A model generated the notes under the pieces. It ran no database searches and was not told the origin of the DNA. It was given only the letters and a program-made list of their open reading frames with translations. The position numbers were made by a program, and so were the translations under genes. DNA of 64,000 nucleotides, taken from contig NZ_JBHTHQ010000021.1 in assembly GCF_042676605.1 (NCBI RefSeq), positions 62,001 through 126,000 of the forward strand. Reading direction: 5' to 3'. The stretch's first letter is position 1. Each line of letters begins with the position of its first letter. Shown piece after piece: positions 36,036 to 45,191 of the stretch. Source of the stretch: Alloscardovia venturai. Its GTDB lineage: Bacteria; Actinomycetota; Actinomycetes; Actinomycetales; Bifidobacteriaceae.

Positions 36036-36054
36036 CACGCGACCTGTTCGCGTG
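36036..36054. promoter_or_regulatory. Inverted repeat between the metal transporter and folD
   Basis: CACGCGA, 5 bases, TCGCGTG (36036-36042 with 36048-36054) lies between divergent genes and may be an operator, for example for a metal-responsive repressor. It does not look like a canonical Zur or DtxR box. Confidence 0.35.
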
Positions 36055-36107
36055 TACTATGTCATAGTAGCAGTTAGAAGCGAAGTCTTGAAATTTCAAG
36101 GGGAATT

Positions 36108-36992
36108 ATGACAGAACCTTTGCGCATAAGTGGTACAGATTTGGCCCGTTCAATCAAAGAAGATCTGAAGGGACGAGTAGGACAGTTGAAAACTCAAGGC
36201 GTGCCGTGCGGCTTGGGCACTATCTTAGTAGGTGAAGATCCTGGTTCTCTTAAATATGTAGAGGGTAAGCATAAGGACTGTGCGGAAGTCGGTATCGAAT
36301 CTATTCGCATTGATTTACCGCCAAATGCTTCGCAACAGGAAATTATTGACGCGATAGAAGAGCTGAATGCAGATTCTCGATGTACAGGTTTTATCGTTCA
36401 ACTTCCACTTCCTCAAAATGTGGATACGCTCAAGGTTTTAGAGCATGTAGACCCTAAAAAAGATGCTGATGGAATGCATCCATGGAATCTTGGAAAGCTC
36501 GTACTTCATACAGATCATCTGCCGTCGACTCCTTTACCATGCACTCCGCGAGGCGTTATTGAACTCCTTGAATCTGCAGGCATTGATTTTGCTGGGAAAG
36601 ATGTGTGTGTACTTGGTCGAGGGATTACAATCGGTCGTACTATTAGTCTCATGCTTTCCCTCAAAGGCAAGGATGCGACAGTGACGACATGTCACTCTCA
36701 AACTGTGGATGTCGAAGATAAAATCCGTCATGCAGATATTGTTATTGCTGCAATGGGACAGGCGCATTTTGTGAAGCCTGCTATGCTCAAGGATGGTGCG
36801 GTTACCGTCGATGTGGGTGTCTCACGAGTATTTGTAGAAGACGAAGGGCGCTGGCGTATTTGTGGTGATGTGGACCCAGCGTGTTATAACAAGGTCAGCG
36901 CGTATACGCCTAATCCCGGGGGAGTTGGACCAATGACACGTGCGATGCTTCTTAAAAATGTAGTTGAGATGGCTCAACGCACTTTGTCGTAA
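36108..36992 (+). CDS. folD: Bifunctional methylene-THF dehydrogenase / methenyl-THF cyclohydrolase
   Basis: Interconverts methylene-, methenyl- and formyl-tetrahydrofolate with NADP. Visible are the catalytic YVEGKHK segment (Tyr and Lys in the YxxxK spacing), the QLPLPQ motif, the PKKDADGMHPWNLG region, the nucleotide-binding loop VLGRGITIGRT, and the C-terminal TPNPGGVGPMTRAML. At 294 residues it is full length. A clear AGGGG ribosome site precedes the ATG. Confidence 0.96.
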   Translation: MTEPLRISGTDLARSIKEDLKGRVGQLKTQGVPCGLGTILVGEDPGSLKYVEGKHKDCAEVGIESIRIDLPPNASQQEIIDAIEELNADSRCTGFIVQLPLPQNVDTLKVLEHVDPKKDADGMHPWNLGKLVLHTDHLPSTPLPCTPRGVIELLESAGIDFAGKDVCVLGRGITIGRTISLMLSLKGKDATVTTCHSQTVDVEDKIRHADIVIAAMGQAHFVKPAMLKDGAVTVDVGVSRVFVEDEGRWRICGDVDPACYNKVSAYTPNPGGVGPMTRAMLLKNVVEMAQRTLS

Positions 36993-37084
36993 TGGCATGT
37001 CCGCTTATCGGTGTATTTGGGCAGCGTTTAGCGTACAATTGCACGTTGTATAGGTGTGCTGTTAAAAGTGCGTATATACACGTC

Positions 37085-37123
37085 GCTTGCAAGGGAAAAG
37101 ACACAATGTTGAATGCTTGCAAG
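37085..37123 (+). repeat. Repeated palindromic GCTTGCAAG in the rpsA leader
   Basis: GCTTGCAAG occurs at 37085-37093 and again at 37115-37123, a 30-base period, within the untranslated leader of rpsA. Each copy contains the palindrome CTTGCAAG. A role in translational autocontrol by S1 is possible but unproven. Confidence 0.4.
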
Positions 37124-37176
37124 AAACGGACAATTAAAGAACGATTTTATCCGCTATAAGTCAAGAAATTATTTTA

Positions 37177-38661
37177 ATGACAGAGAATAAGAACGAAATC
37201 CAGAAGGTCGCTATCAACGATATCGGCACTGAAGAGGATTTCATCAAGGCAGTCGATTCCACCATCAAGAATTTTGACGATGGTGATCTCGTTGAAGGTA
37301 CCGTTGTAAAGATTGATCACGATGAGGTACTTCTCGACATCGGCTACAAAACTGAAGGTGTAATCCCTTCCCGCGAACTTTCTATTAAGAAAGACGTGGA
37401 TCCAGACGACGTCGTTGAAGTTGGCGACACCGTCGAGGCACTTGTCATCACTAAGGAAGACAAGGAAGGCCGTCTCATTCTTTCTAAGAAGCGTGCACAG
37501 TACGAGCGCGCTTGGGGCGACGTTGAGAAGATCAAGGAAGCTGACGGTGTTGTTGAAGGTACCGTTATTGAAGCTGTTAAGGGTGGCTTGATTGTTGATA
37601 TCGGTCTGCGCGGCTTCTTGCCAGCATCTCTCGTTGAAATGCGTCGTGTTCGCGACTTGGCTCCATACATTGGCCAGACCATTCAGGCTAAGATTTTGGA
37701 GCTCGATAAGAACCGCAACAATGTTGTTCTTTCTCGTCGCCAGTACCTCGAAGAGACCCAGTCTGAAGTTCGTGAGACATTCCTCTCCCAGCTCAAGAAG
37801 GGTCAGATTCGCGAAGGTGTTATTAGCTCCATCGTTAACTTCGGTGCATTCGTCGATCTCGGCGGTGTTGATGGTTTGATTCATGTTTCTGAGCTGTCAT
37901 GGAAGCATATCGATCACCCGTCTGAGGTTGTTAAGGTCGGCGACAAGGTAACCGTTGAGGTACTTGACGTTGATTTCGATCGCGAGCGTATCTCCTTGTC
38001 TCTCAAGTCCACTCAGGAAGATCCATGGCAGCGTTTCGCACGCACTCATGTTCCTGGACAGATTGTTAAGGGCAAGGTTACCAAGATTGTTCAGTTCGGT
38101 GCATTCATCTCCGTCGATGATGGTATCGAAGGTCTCGTACACATCTCTGAGTTGGCGAATCGTCACGTAGAGAACCCAGAAACTGTTGTTAAGCCTGGCG
38201 ACGAAGTATTCGTTAAGGTCATTGACGTTGATCTCGATCGTCGTCGTATCTCCTTGTCTCTCAAGCAGGCAACAGATTCTGTTGATCCAGCATCCGAAGA
38301 CTTCGATCCAGCTCTCTACGGCATGCCAGCAGAGTATGATGAGAGCGGAAACTACAAGTACCCAGAAGGTTTCGATCCTGAGACTAACGAATGGATTGAA
38401 GGCTTTGAGAAGCAGCGCGAAGAGTGGGAAGCTCAGTATGCAGCAGCTCATGATTTGTGGGAAGCTCACAAGGTATTTGCAGCAAAGCAGGCTGAACTTG
38501 CAGCCGCTTCCGCTGAAGCTGATGGTGTAACTGAAGAAGCAGCACCAACACAGGCTGAAGAAGCTACGACATATAGCTCTGAAGCATCAAATGAGGGTAC
38601 TCTTGCATCTGATGATCAGCTTGCAGCTTTGCGCGAGCAGTTGCTTAGCGAGAAGAACTAA
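37177..38661 (+). CDS. rpsA: 30S ribosomal protein S1
   Basis: Single-stranded RNA-binding ribosomal protein that helps mRNA load onto the 30S subunit. Four S1 (OB-fold) domains begin near residues 30, 125, 209 and 294, with the typical KGxVxxIVxFGAFV pattern in the last two. The acidic C-terminal tail of about 130 residues is Ala/Glu-rich. Four domains are usual for actinobacteria. No Shine-Dalgarno precedes the ATG, as is common for rpsA, whose leader recruits ribosomes itself. Codon bias is strong. Confidence 0.95.
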   Translation: MTENKNEIQKVAINDIGTEEDFIKAVDSTIKNFDDGDLVEGTVVKIDHDEVLLDIGYKTEGVIPSRELSIKKDVDPDDVVEVGDTVEALVITKEDKEGRLILSKKRAQYERAWGDVEKIKEADGVVEGTVIEAVKGGLIVDIGLRGFLPASLVEMRRVRDLAPYIGQTIQAKILELDKNRNNVVLSRRQYLEETQSEVRETFLSQLKKGQIREGVISSIVNFGAFVDLGGVDGLIHVSELSWKHIDHPSEVVKVGDKVTVEVLDVDFDRERISLSLKSTQEDPWQRFARTHVPGQIVKGKVTKIVQFGAFISVDDGIEGLVHISELANRHVENPETVVKPGDEVFVKVIDVDLDRRRISLSLKQATDSVDPASEDFDPALYGMPAEYDESGNYKYPEGFDPETNEWIEGFEKQREEWEAQYAAAHDLWEAHKVFAAKQAELAAASAEADGVTEEAAPTQAEEATTYSSEASNEGTLASDDQLAALREQLLSEKN

Positions 38662-38708
38662 GCAGTAACGCTATATTGTAAGACTACATAAGTTTTACAA
38701 TAGATTTG

Positions 38709-38755
38709 AGGGAGATTTTGTCGCTCTAGTGCGGTAAAGTCTCCCTTGGATTTTT
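38709..38755 (+). terminator. Rho-independent terminator of rpsA
   Basis: An AGGGAGA/TCTCCCT stem extended by four pairs (38709 on, with 38736-38746), followed by five T at 38751-38755. A weaker AT-rich hairpin (38674-38702) lies just before it. Confidence 0.75.
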
Positions 38756-38811
38756 GTAGACGCGGTTGTGAAGTGCATGAAGAAAACCGCGAAAGAGAAA
38801 GTAGAAAATAT

Positions 38812-41241
38812 ATGGTTAGTGAAAAGGCAGCAACAGCAAAACATGCTGTCTCGTCATCCCATAAAATTACTAGCGCTGCTCTTGCAGGTATTACGTTCGT
38901 TGGTGCAGTTACTGGAGTAGCATCCGTTGTGCGTTCTCAATACAGTGGCATCACGTCAGGTGAGCCACAAACGCCGTCTGCGCAGGCTCCTCAGACCACT
39001 CAGCCTTCTACATCTTCTCTTTCGACAGTTCTTTCTGCAATGCCTACGCAAGGAGAAAGTGCACCGGTGCATGATGAGCACAATTCTTTAGTGTCTTTAC
39101 CCCCAGCAGCCCCGCAACCTTCGTCTCCTACGACGTCTTACTCAGCTACTACAGGTAGTATAGACGAGATGGGACGGCAAGAACTTGAAGGTCGTCAGAC
39201 TTATACTTATATCCAGCAACAGCCTCGTGTGGATTTACCACAAGAAAAGACAGGTCAGCTTCAAACCGACGTCAGCAAAGCACAGCAAGAGCAAGATGCT
39301 ATTCGGCACTCGGCGGAATATGCACAGAACGCTTTTAAAGAGGCCTGGCAAAATTTAGAAATTCAGCGTGAAGTTTCTAGGCGTGCATATAACGAATGGA
39401 TAGATGCGCAAAGCGAAGTTCAGCAGGCGACATCTGTATATCAAGAAGCAGTTAAAGCGGTTATGTCTGCAACCGTATGGAGCGCGCGTAATAACCTTAA
39501 TAGTCTTGAAGTAAATCTCTCTGCAGCAACAAATGATGCTCAGGCAAGTGATAATGCGGTTGCTTTAGCTCAAGCAGATGTTGATGCTAAACGGGCAGAA
39601 GTTAATAGTGTTCAATCGTATATCACATCTCTTAAAGACAAAGAGAATCAGTCTCAGAAGAATGTAGAGTCCCTTTCTGAACATGTAGCACAGCTCCAGT
39701 CTGAAGTAGACAATGCTACTGATGATGATATACGCAGTCAGAAAGAGGCTGACTTAACATCTGCGCAAGCGGATCAAGAGAATGCTCAGCAAAGCCTTGA
39801 TGCTGCAAAAAATGAACTTGCACAAGAAAATCAGCATAAGACTGATGTTCAGGAGGCGCTTAACCAGGCGAATACTGTACTCGCGACTGCTCAGAAAGAT
39901 AAAGCTGATGCAGAACAGAAAGTTCAAAAACTTCAGCAGCAAGTTGATACTGCTCGAATCCAGCTCGACAGTGCTTATAAAAATGTGCAATTTAACGGTA
40001 CGACCGTTACAGCCGATGCAAACGTTGCTGACTTTTTTGCGGCAAACGGGTGGAATGAAGCGGCTCATATCGTTAATGTACAGTCTCACGAGATATGGCA
40101 GCATGAGCACCCTGACTGGACTGTCGATAAGGCTGATGTTACTTCTGCAGCGTCCTTAGACAACTATGCTCGGGCAGTAGATGCTGTGGTCACAGCGAAT
40201 GGCGAACGTCAGAAGTCTGGTCTCGCTCCGCTTAAGATTGATGCTGACTATTCTGCAGTGGCAATAGACCGTACTGCAGCACTTGACCATCAGATGGCTT
40301 CGCATAACAGAAAAATTGATACTCGCTATCCAGCCACTGAAATATACAGTTATGGCGCCGAGCCTTTGCGCGCGCTAACGGACACAGCTGCTTCTCAATA
40401 TCGTGGAGCATCACGTGCAATTGGTGTTGGATATTCGCAGCATGCACCTCAATGGGCTCACTGGGCAAATGGCGGTATAGTAGACTCTCTCTATCTTGAT
40501 CAGGATCGATATACCTCAATTGATGCAACGGATATGCAGTCTCGCATACATAATTTTCAGTCTGCACGCGATGCTGCAGGGGTACTTGCACAAGTGCGCT
40601 CGACATTTGAAGAACTTAATGAACAGTATGCAGTAGCCCAAGCGGACGAAGCGAAAGCAAATATTGCGTACGCTGAAGCACAGCGTAACTTCATCGAAAA
40701 GCAGAACGTATATAATGCTTCGCTTAAACGTGCTCATGACTTATCTACTCAGGTAGCATCTTGCGAAGTTCAACTCAAGGCTGCTCAGGAGAAGCGTAGT
40801 CAAGCACAAACTGCACTTGAAACGTTGGAACAGAATGTCAATGCTCGTAAAGAGTCACTTGATAATGCACGTAGAGCTTTAGAAACAGCCCAAACTGATA
40901 CACAGTACTATGAGCTTCAACTCCATAGGGCGCAGGAGTTCTTATCAAGGTTGACGAAAAAGCTCGATGAAGCATCAGCACTGAAGGATAGGATTACCAA
41001 CGCGCAAGTTAATTTGCGTATAGCGAATGATCGTTATGAACTTTCGCAGATAGCGCTCAAGAAAGCAATTGATGATGAGGCAGCCGCTGAGAGACTTTAT
41101 GAGGCAGCTAAAGCAGTAATGGATGCTAGCCAGAACGACTTTCTCATAGCAAAGCAGCATACGGATGAGCTTCAAGTACAACTCATAGGGGCACGTGCTG
41201 ACATGGCGCATCAAGTAATTGATGCTGATATCGTGTACTAA
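38812..41241 (+). CDS. Coiled-coil surface protein with a CAP/SEC10-like central domain
   Basis: An 809-residue protein. A hydrophobic signal or anchor segment near residues 20-40 leads to a Pro/Ser/Thr/Gln-rich linker, then about 250 residues of coiled coil, then a globular part at about 445-570 (start DNYARAVDAVVTANGER) that resembles the CAP-like domain of SEC10/PgrA surface-exclusion proteins, and a second coiled coil to the end. No LPxTG sorting signal is present, so the N-terminal segment would be the anchor. ATG 38812 is favoured over an upstream TTG that lies inside the rpsA terminator. Function unknown; a peptidoglycan- or adhesion-related role is inference. Confidence 0.7.
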   Translation: MVSEKAATAKHAVSSSHKITSAALAGITFVGAVTGVASVVRSQYSGITSGEPQTPSAQAPQTTQPSTSSLSTVLSAMPTQGESAPVHDEHNSLVSLPPAAPQPSSPTTSYSATTGSIDEMGRQELEGRQTYTYIQQQPRVDLPQEKTGQLQTDVSKAQQEQDAIRHSAEYAQNAFKEAWQNLEIQREVSRRAYNEWIDAQSEVQQATSVYQEAVKAVMSATVWSARNNLNSLEVNLSAATNDAQASDNAVALAQADVDAKRAEVNSVQSYITSLKDKENQSQKNVESLSEHVAQLQSEVDNATDDDIRSQKEADLTSAQADQENAQQSLDAAKNELAQENQHKTDVQEALNQANTVLATAQKDKADAEQKVQKLQQQVDTARIQLDSAYKNVQFNGTTVTADANVADFFAANGWNEAAHIVNVQSHEIWQHEHPDWTVDKADVTSAASLDNYARAVDAVVTANGERQKSGLAPLKIDADYSAVAIDRTAALDHQMASHNRKIDTRYPATEIYSYGAEPLRALTDTAASQYRGASRAIGVGYSQHAPQWAHWANGGIVDSLYLDQDRYTSIDATDMQSRIHNFQSARDAAGVLAQVRSTFEELNEQYAVAQADEAKANIAYAEAQRNFIEKQNVYNASLKRAHDLSTQVASCEVQLKAAQEKRSQAQTALETLEQNVNARKESLDNARRALETAQTDTQYYELQLHRAQEFLSRLTKKLDEASALKDRITNAQVNLRIANDRYELSQIALKKAIDDEAAAERLYEAAKAVMDASQNDFLIAKQHTDELQVQLIGARADMAHQVIDADIVY

Positions 41242-41247
41242 AAGATT

Positions 41248-41859
41248 ATGATTCGCATTGCACTTACTGGTGGAATCGCTGCGGGGAAGTCTACAGTAAG
41301 TAAACATCTCGCGGATTGCGGATATCCTCGTGTAGATTATGATGTTCTCGCACGCGAAGCTGTAAAACCCGGGAGCCCTATATTACAGCACATTCAGGCT
41401 GAATTTGGTCCGAGCAGTCTGACACAAAATGGCGAGCTTAATCGTCCATGGCTTGCGCGCAATGTATTTAGCGATACGAATAAACTCAGTGTTCTCAATT
41501 CTCTTATGCATCCAGCCGTATATAAGCAAGGAAAATGGCTGGATGACAGGTATAGGAAGACAGGAGCGAAACTTATCGTTCATGATATTCCGCTACTCTA
41601 CGAGACTATTGAAATTGCAAATCAAATAGGTTTAGTATTTGACCATATTGTAACTGTTGAGGCGCCGGAAAACATACGAATTGCGCGTATGATACGCACA
41701 CGTTCGATGACTCTTGCACAGGCGCAGGCGCGCATCGCATCTCAGTCATCGCAAGCTCAGCGCGAAAGCATCTCCGACGTTGTTATTGACTCTACGCAGC
41801 CTGTTGAGAATATGCTGCATGAGATTGATACGTATATCAAAAGATGGCTTACAGCATAG
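41248..41859 (+). CDS. coaE: Dephospho-CoA kinase
   Basis: Last step of coenzyme A synthesis, phosphorylating the 3'-OH of dephospho-CoA. Seen: P-loop GGIAAGKST, DYDVLAREAV after it, and the VEAPENIRIARMIRTR lid region. At 203 residues it has the normal bacterial length, without the extra C-terminal domain of mycobacterial CoaE. It starts 7 bases after the surface-protein gene, so the two are probably cotranscribed, and uvrB follows; rpsA-coaE-uvrB is a common actinobacterial order. Confidence 0.94.
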   Translation: MIRIALTGGIAAGKSTVSKHLADCGYPRVDYDVLAREAVKPGSPILQHIQAEFGPSSLTQNGELNRPWLARNVFSDTNKLSVLNSLMHPAVYKQGKWLDDRYRKTGAKLIVHDIPLLYETIEIANQIGLVFDHIVTVEAPENIRIARMIRTRSMTLAQAQARIASQSSQAQRESISDVVIDSTQPVENMLHEIDTYIKRWLTA

Positions 41860-41908
41860 ATATAGTGAAAATCTCATCATGATAGACACATTCGCATAAG
41901 ATAATACT

Positions 41909-44020
41909 ATGGGTTTTAACGGTATCGAACGCATTGATAAACCATTTGAAGTAGTCTCCGCCTACAAGCCGTCAGGGGACCAGCCAAAAGCAATTGACGA
42001 GCTGGCATCGCGCATTAATAACGGCGAGACGGACGTAGTCCTTATGGGTGCTACAGGTACTGGCAAGACTGCTACTACTGCGTGGATGATTGAAAAACTT
42101 CAGCGTCCTACGTTAATTCTCGAGCCAAACAAGACGTTGGCAGCGCAGCTTGCAGCAGAGTTTAGAGAACTTATGCCGAATAACGCTGTAAATTACTTTG
42201 TGTCCTACTATGACTATTACCAGCCAGAGGCGTACATTCCTCAGACGGATACTTTCATTGAGAAGGATTCAAGTATCAATGATGACGTGGAGCGTTTACG
42301 TCATGCAACTACTGCAAATTTGCTTACGCGTCGTGACTGCGTCGTTGTCGCGACGGTATCTTGTATCTACGGTTTAGGTACACCGGAAGAATATGCATCT
42401 CAGATGCTCTTTTTAAATCGTGGCGAGCAGATTGAACGTGATGATTTGCTGCGGACTTTTGTCAATATGCAGTATAAGCGAAATGATGTTGCTTTCGCTC
42501 GTGGTACTTTCCGTGTGCGAGGAGATACCGTCGAAATTATTCCCGTATACGAAGAGCTCGCTATACGTATCGAATTCTTCGGCGAGGAAATTGATCGGAT
42601 CTCCACACTCCATCCGATTACTGGTGATGAAATTGAGGAGGTGGATTCTATCCATATTTTTCCAGCAACACATTATGCTGCTGGGCCTGACCGTCTTGCA
42701 CATGCGATTGATACTATTCAAGAGGAGCTTGATTGGCGTCTCAAACAGTTGAAGAAGGAAAATAAGCTTCTTGAAGCTCAGCGCTTAGAGATGCGCACTA
42801 CGTATGATTTGGAAATGCTCGAGCAAATAGGTACGTGCTCAGGCGTAGAGAATTATTCTCGTCATTTCGATGATCGCGCTCCTGGTACACCTCCTCATAC
42901 TCTTCTTGACTTTTTCCCTGACGATTTTCTTCTTGTTGTGGACGAATCTCACGTCACAATTCCGCAAATTGGAGCAATGTATGAGGGAGATGCGAGTCGT
43001 AAGCGTACCTTGGTAGAGCATGGTTTCCGTTTGCCATCCGCTATGGATAATCGTCCACTTAAGTTCCCTGAGTTCCTTGAGCATATAGGGCAAACAATAT
43101 ATTTATCGGCAACTCCTGGTGATTATGAGATGAGTCGTAGCGATGGGGTAGTAGAGCAGATTATTCGACCTACAGGCTTGCTTGACCCTGAAGTTGAGGT
43201 GCGTCCAGTCGATGGGCAGATTGATGATCTGCTTGCCGAAATTAAGGATCGCGTTGCAAAAAACGAGCGAGTACTTGTAACTACCTTGACAAAGAAAATG
43301 GCAGAAGATTTGACGGATTATCTCCTTGAGAGAGATATCAAGGTGGAGTATCTTCATTCAGATGTAGATACCTTGCGGCGTGTAGAGCTTTTACGTGAGC
43401 TGCGTGAAGGGAAAATTGACGTTATTGTGGGCATCAATCTGTTGCGAGAAGGTCTTGACCTTCCAGAGGTGTCCCTCGTAGCCATTCTCGATGCAGATAA
43501 AGAAGGTTTTTTGCGCTCTTATCGCTCTCTCATTCAAACTATTGGTCGTGCTGCGCGAAATGTCTCAGGCAAAGTCATTATGTATGCCGATAATATGACT
43601 GATTCGATGACAAAGGCTATCGATGAAACGAATCGCCGTCGTGATATCCAGATGAAATACAATGAAGATCATGGCATCGACCCACAGCCACTTATCAAGA
43701 AGATTAGTGATGTCAACGATATGCTTGCCAAAGAAGACGTGGACACGGAGGAACTTCTCGACAGCGGATATAGGAACTCTGGTAAGGTGGGCAATTCTCA
43801 TCTTGGTGTTCCGACTCTTGATGAGAAACAAGCAGATGAGAGACATCGCAAGCTTTTGGAGGCTGGACTTCCTGCTCAAGATTTGGCAAATCTCATTCGT
43901 GAACTTTCTGACCAAATGCATACAGCCGCCGAGCAGCTCCAGTTTGAGCTTGCAGCGCGTCTGCGTGATGAGATTCAGGACTTAAAGAAGGAGCTTCGTC
44001 AAATGACCAAGGCACAATAG
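41909..44020 (+). CDS. uvrB: Excinuclease ABC subunit B
   Basis: Damage-verifying helicase of nucleotide excision repair, acting with UvrA and UvrC. Motif I GATGTGKTAT, the beta-hairpin region YYDYYQPEAY, DESH, the SATPG motif, and motif VI QTIGRAARN are all present, as is the C-terminal UVR domain that binds UvrC. The 703 residues are full length. No SOS box was seen upstream, unlike umuDC. Confidence 0.97.
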   Translation: MGFNGIERIDKPFEVVSAYKPSGDQPKAIDELASRINNGETDVVLMGATGTGKTATTAWMIEKLQRPTLILEPNKTLAAQLAAEFRELMPNNAVNYFVSYYDYYQPEAYIPQTDTFIEKDSSINDDVERLRHATTANLLTRRDCVVVATVSCIYGLGTPEEYASQMLFLNRGEQIERDDLLRTFVNMQYKRNDVAFARGTFRVRGDTVEIIPVYEELAIRIEFFGEEIDRISTLHPITGDEIEEVDSIHIFPATHYAAGPDRLAHAIDTIQEELDWRLKQLKKENKLLEAQRLEMRTTYDLEMLEQIGTCSGVENYSRHFDDRAPGTPPHTLLDFFPDDFLLVVDESHVTIPQIGAMYEGDASRKRTLVEHGFRLPSAMDNRPLKFPEFLEHIGQTIYLSATPGDYEMSRSDGVVEQIIRPTGLLDPEVEVRPVDGQIDDLLAEIKDRVAKNERVLVTTLTKKMAEDLTDYLLERDIKVEYLHSDVDTLRRVELLRELREGKIDVIVGINLLREGLDLPEVSLVAILDADKEGFLRSYRSLIQTIGRAARNVSGKVIMYADNMTDSMTKAIDETNRRRDIQMKYNEDHGIDPQPLIKKISDVNDMLAKEDVDTEELLDSGYRNSGKVGNSHLGVPTLDEKQADERHRKLLEAGLPAQDLANLIRELSDQMHTAAEQLQFELAARLRDEIQDLKKELRQMTKAQ

Positions 44021-44065
44021 GAGAAGTATAGGAGAGAGCAGAGTAAAGAGTGAGAAAGCTAGGAT

Positions 44066-45049
44066 ATGATAACTGAAACCCCGCTGTGGTTCATGATTGC
44101 TACTTTCGTGGTGCTTGCCACTTTCTTCGTAGTCGACTTAGTTCTTATCGGACGCAAACCGCATGTCCCGAGCACTAAAGAATGTCTTCAGCATATTAGT
44201 TTCTTTATCGTCATGGCACTCATCTTTGGCGGTATCATGTGGGCTATATCTGGAGCAAAACCAGCAATTGAGTTCTATTCGGGATGGCTGACCGAATATA
44301 GTTTAAGCGTAGACAATCTTTTTGTGTTCGTCATTATCATGTCTAACTTTGCTGTGCCGAAAAAGTTGCAAAAATACGTACTGTCTGTGGGAATTACACT
44401 CGCTTTAATTCTTCGAGGTATATTTATTCTTGCAGGTGCAGCGATTCTTGAGCGTTTCACATGGGTATTTTTCATCTTTGGCGCTTTTCTTATTTATACC
44501 GCTATCAAGCTCGCGGTGGGCGAGGATGAAGATGAGGAATATAAAGAAAATATTTTTATCCGCGGCATTCGCACAGTAATTCCGATGACCAAAGAGTACG
44601 ATGGTGAAAAACTTCGCACAGTCGTTGATGGCGCGAAAGTCTTTACTCCTATGCTTGTTCTCTTTATAGCCATCGGTACAACAGATGTCATGTTTGCCTT
44701 TGACTCTATTCCAGCTATTTTCGGCTTGACAAAAGATCCTTTTATTGTGTTCACTTCAAATGTTTTTGCTTTACTCGGCCTTCAGCAGCTGTATTTCCTT
44801 CTAGGAGCGCTTCTTGATAAGCTCGTGTACTTGCCCGTAGGACTATCAATTGTTTTGGGATTTATCGGTATTAAGCTTGTAATGGAAGCTCTCCATGACA
44901 ACACGCTTCCGTTTATCAATGGTGGGCAGGGCATTCACGTAGTTCCGCTCATTCCGACATGGCTGTCTCTTGTCGTTATTATCGTGTCGTTAGGTGGCGC
45001 AGCACTTGCAAGCGTCGTAAAAATGAAACAGTTGGAAACGCAGAAATAA
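44066..45049 (+). CDS. TerC family integral membrane protein
   Basis: A 327-residue protein with nine or so membrane segments. Family marks are EYSLSVDNLFVFVIIMSNFAVP and TTDVMFAFDSIPAIFGLT, whose acidic residues are thought to bind metal. TerC proteins take part in tellurite resistance or in manganese export to exported enzymes; which applies here is not clear. It stands alone 46 bases after uvrB and before pyk. Confidence 0.88.
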   Translation: MITETPLWFMIATFVVLATFFVVDLVLIGRKPHVPSTKECLQHISFFIVMALIFGGIMWAISGAKPAIEFYSGWLTEYSLSVDNLFVFVIIMSNFAVPKKLQKYVLSVGITLALILRGIFILAGAAILERFTWVFFIFGAFLIYTAIKLAVGEDEDEEYKENIFIRGIRTVIPMTKEYDGEKLRTVVDGAKVFTPMLVLFIAIGTTDVMFAFDSIPAIFGLTKDPFIVFTSNVFALLGLQQLYFLLGALLDKLVYLPVGLSIVLGFIGIKLVMEALHDNTLPFINGGQGIHVVPLIPTWLSLVVIIVSLGGAALASVVKMKQLETQK

Positions 45050-45191
45050 TGAGTCCAACTCCAGAAGATGTGTGTACTAGGGAACTGAAGTGAGCTCACG
45101 TGTCAAAAAGTACGCTCGCTCCAGTAAACTAGGACATGTGAAATGTGGGTGTAAAAACCCATTCCGTCTAGAAAGAAACAGGTAGGCATTC

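Noticed and set aside
36036..36054. Zur or DtxR/MntR operator ahead of the metal transporter
   Set aside because: The inverted repeat does not match the usual Zur or DtxR patterns; kept only as an unassigned repeat.
37174..38469. Long open frames of 236 and 190 codons opposite rpsA
   Set aside because: Shadow of the biased rpsA codons; no family resemblance.
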